NCBI GenBank assembly: GCA_029881255.1
Contig: JAOUMY010000001.1
Coordinates: forward strand, 62,001 to 126,000
Source of the DNA: Gammaproteobacteria bacterium
GTDB lineage: Bacteria; Pseudomonadota; Gammaproteobacteria; S012-40
Direction: 5' to 3'
DNA: 64,000 bases
The position numbers and the translations under genes were made by a program. Under the pieces are notes generated by a model that had not been told where the DNA came from, did no database searches, and saw nothing but the letters and a program-made list of their open reading frames with translations. Of this stretch, positions 62,869 through 64,000 are shown piece by piece; the stretch's first letter is position 1; the number at the start of each line of letters is the position of its first letter.

Positions 62869-63093
62869 ATGATACATAAAGTCCTGGTGGTAGATGATGG
62901 AAACGAACGCATAACGGCACTTATAACGGGGTTAAGTGATGCAGGATACGAAGTTATTGTAGTACAAAATTCAAACTTGCCTGCGTTGCAGGAACACATT
63001 CGAACACACCAACCCGATTTTCTGATGTTGGATGAAGACAATGTTATCGATCTTTCCAACAAAGAATTCGATATCACCAACATCGCCGCATAA
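62869..63093 (+). CDS. Truncated receiver-domain (mini-receiver) protein
   Basis: 74 residues, ATG shortly after AAAAGGAG. It matches the first half of a response regulator receiver: MIHKVLVVDDGNERITALIT (acidic pair Asp9, Asp10), a helix, YEVIVVQ strand, a helix LPALQEHIRTHQPD and the third strand FLMLDEDN with the acceptor-position Asp55. It then stops, missing the later strands with the conserved Thr/Ser and Lys. The N-terminus resembles NasT-like receivers. It sits between a sigma-28 promoter and motA, so it may help control the motor. Frame and composition are clean, so this is not obviously a pseudogene. Confidence 0.78.
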   Translation: MIHKVLVVDDGNERITALITGLSDAGYEVIVVQNSNLPALQEHIRTHQPDFLMLDEDNVIDLSNKEFDITNIAA

Positions 63094-63112
63094 CCCCTCA
63101 CTTCAGGAATAG

Positions 63113-63152
63113 TTTTTGCTCTCGTTTAGTATCGCCTAAACGAGAGCAAAAA
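63113..63152 (+). promoter_or_regulatory. 17-bp perfect inverted repeat just upstream of motA
   Basis: The left arm TTTTTGCTCTCGTTTAG, a 6-base loop TATCGC and the right arm CTAAACGAGAGCAAAAA pair perfectly. T precedes and A follows the stem, the reverse of an intrinsic terminator. It ends 7 bases before the motA ATG, which has no strong Shine-Dalgarno. It is probably an RNA structure controlling motA translation or separating it from the mini-receiver. Confidence 0.7.
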
Positions 63153-63159
63153 CATTCCC

Positions 63160-63966
63160 ATGGACTTCGCCACCCTCGCTGGATTGGTTTCCGGCATCGT
63201 CATTATCACGCTGGCGGTTGCTACGGGATCCAACTTCTCGGTATTTATCAACCTGCCTGGTTTTCTCATTGTACTTGGCGGCACGGCGGCAGCGGTATTG
63301 ATCAAGTTTCCGCTCAAAACCTGTCTTGAAAGTTTTATCGAAGGCTTGAAGACGGCGTTTGTCGATCGCTCAGAACGTCCTCTGGATCTCATACACATCG
63401 CGACTCATTTAGCGGACAAAGTGAGAAGACACGGGCGTCTTGTGTTGGAAGACATTCACATTAAGAATGCTTTTTTCAGAAAAGGCTCAATGCTAATCGC
63501 CGATGGCCGTAGCGAAGAATTTATCCGCAAGGTTATGACGATGGATATGGATCAGACTATCGAAAGACACTTGGTCGGTGAACGCGTATTTCGTGCCATC
63601 GGTGAATCCGCACCCGCATTCGGTATGATCGGCACCCTGGTCGGTCTGGTGCAAATGCTGTCAAATATGGAAGACCCGAAGGCCATTGGCATGGGTATGG
63701 CCGTCGCTTTGTTAACAACGCTATATGGCTCATTGATTGCCAATCTTGTGGCGCTGCCCATTGCAGATAAACTGCAAATGCGCGCTTATGCCGAACACAC
63801 CAACAAGGCATTGATAATAGAAAGCCTCGTCAGCATCGAGAAAGGGGTTAACCCGAAAATTATGGAAGAAGTTCTGCTTACCTATCTGCCAAGCCGGGAA
63901 CGTGAAGCAGCAGCAAGCGGTGAAACAAGTCATAGCGTTCCCGATGAGTTAAAAGGCCCGCGCTAG
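63160..63966 (+). CDS. motA: Flagellar motor stator protein MotA/PomA
   Basis: 268 residues. Four membrane segments are visible: about 4-22 (MDFATLAGLVSGIVIITLAV), 29-49 (INLPGFLIVLGGTAAAVLI), 150-170 and 183-203. The proton/sodium channel region has ESAPAFGMIGTLVGLVQMLS and AVALLTTLYGSLIANLVALP, typical of PomA and MotA. A cytoplasmic loop lies between segments 2 and 3. It forms the ion channel that drives the flagellum with the protein encoded next. It is likely part of the sigma-28 transcript that begins at 62804. Confidence 0.96.
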   Translation: MDFATLAGLVSGIVIITLAVATGSNFSVFINLPGFLIVLGGTAAAVLIKFPLKTCLESFIEGLKTAFVDRSERPLDLIHIATHLADKVRRHGRLVLEDIHIKNAFFRKGSMLIADGRSEEFIRKVMTMDMDQTIERHLVGERVFRAIGESAPAFGMIGTLVGLVQMLSNMEDPKAIGMGMAVALLTTLYGSLIANLVALPIADKLQMRAYAEHTNKALIIESLVSIEKGVNPKIMEEVLLTYLPSREREAAASGETSHSVPDELKGPR

Positions 63967-63968
63967 AC

Positions 63969-64000
63969 ATGGGATACGATGTCAAATACCAGCGACGCAA
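63969..64000 (+). CDS. Start of motB/pomB-like stator gene (truncated by window end)
   Basis: An ATG two bases after the motA stop opens a frame (MGYDVKYQRR) to the window end. The position directly after motA and the basic N-terminus fit MotB/PomB. Only ten codons are visible, so the call rests on synteny. Confidence 0.6.
   Translation, partial: MGYDVKYQRR

Overview
The window is a gene-dense stretch of moderate base composition from a free-living bacterium, most likely a motile aquatic gammaproteobacterium. Supporting signs are an SrkA/YihE-type kinase, a class I fumarase, a PomA/MotA-type stator behind a sigma-28 type promoter, an E. coli-type LexA box, a TRAP transporter, many sensor kinases and many lipoproteins. 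No rRNA, tRNA, insertion sequence, phage gene or CRISPR array was seen. Family and domain calls come from recognising motifs by eye, not from a database search.

Layout. 1-10.4 kb is signalling-rich: the end of a histidine kinase, a vWA lipoprotein / ECF sigma factor / putative anti-sigma operon, a membrane histidine kinase, a periplasmic DsrE-like protein, and a kinase whose sensor is a PhnD-type binding protein. 10.7-15.3 kb carries a LolA-like protein and a TRAP transporter (DctP, DctQ, DctM) followed by a TSUP permease. 15.5-20.5 kb is a five-gene, overlapping operon whose content matches the Campylobacter jejuni Cj1415-Cj1419 pathway that builds the O-methyl phosphoramidate capsule modification. 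A divergent sulfotransferase-like gene starts 196 bp away. 22-32.8 kb holds orphan lipoproteins, a GT4 glycosyltransferase, an NtrB/NtrC-like two-component pair, a cytochrome P450 and a transglutaminase-like secreted protein. 32.9-39 kb holds a solute-binding protein / histidine kinase pair and a lone dnaE2 under a near-perfect LexA box.

41.4-47.2 kb is an unusual polyamine-type cluster. It has two divergent aminopropyltransferases, one fused to what looks like a catalytically dead AdoMet decarboxylase domain, plus an FAD amine oxidase and an ABC exporter. 47.6-59 kb holds a hybrid kinase, a START-like protein, a five-gene minus-strand operon (TlpA, thioredoxin-like, TolC-like, membrane-fusion protein, acylphosphatase), class I fumarase, an Omp85-like protein and a cupin-like protein. 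59-64 kb holds glyoxalase I, a response regulator, srkA, a degenerate metallo-beta-lactamase-like protein and a flagellar locus. In that locus a sigma-28 type promoter precedes a 74-residue truncated receiver, a 17-bp perfect inverted repeat, motA/pomA and the start of motB.

The most notable systems are the phosphoramidate-type operon with its possible transferase, the polyamine cluster with the pseudo-AdoMetDC fusion, and the mini-receiver in the stator operon.
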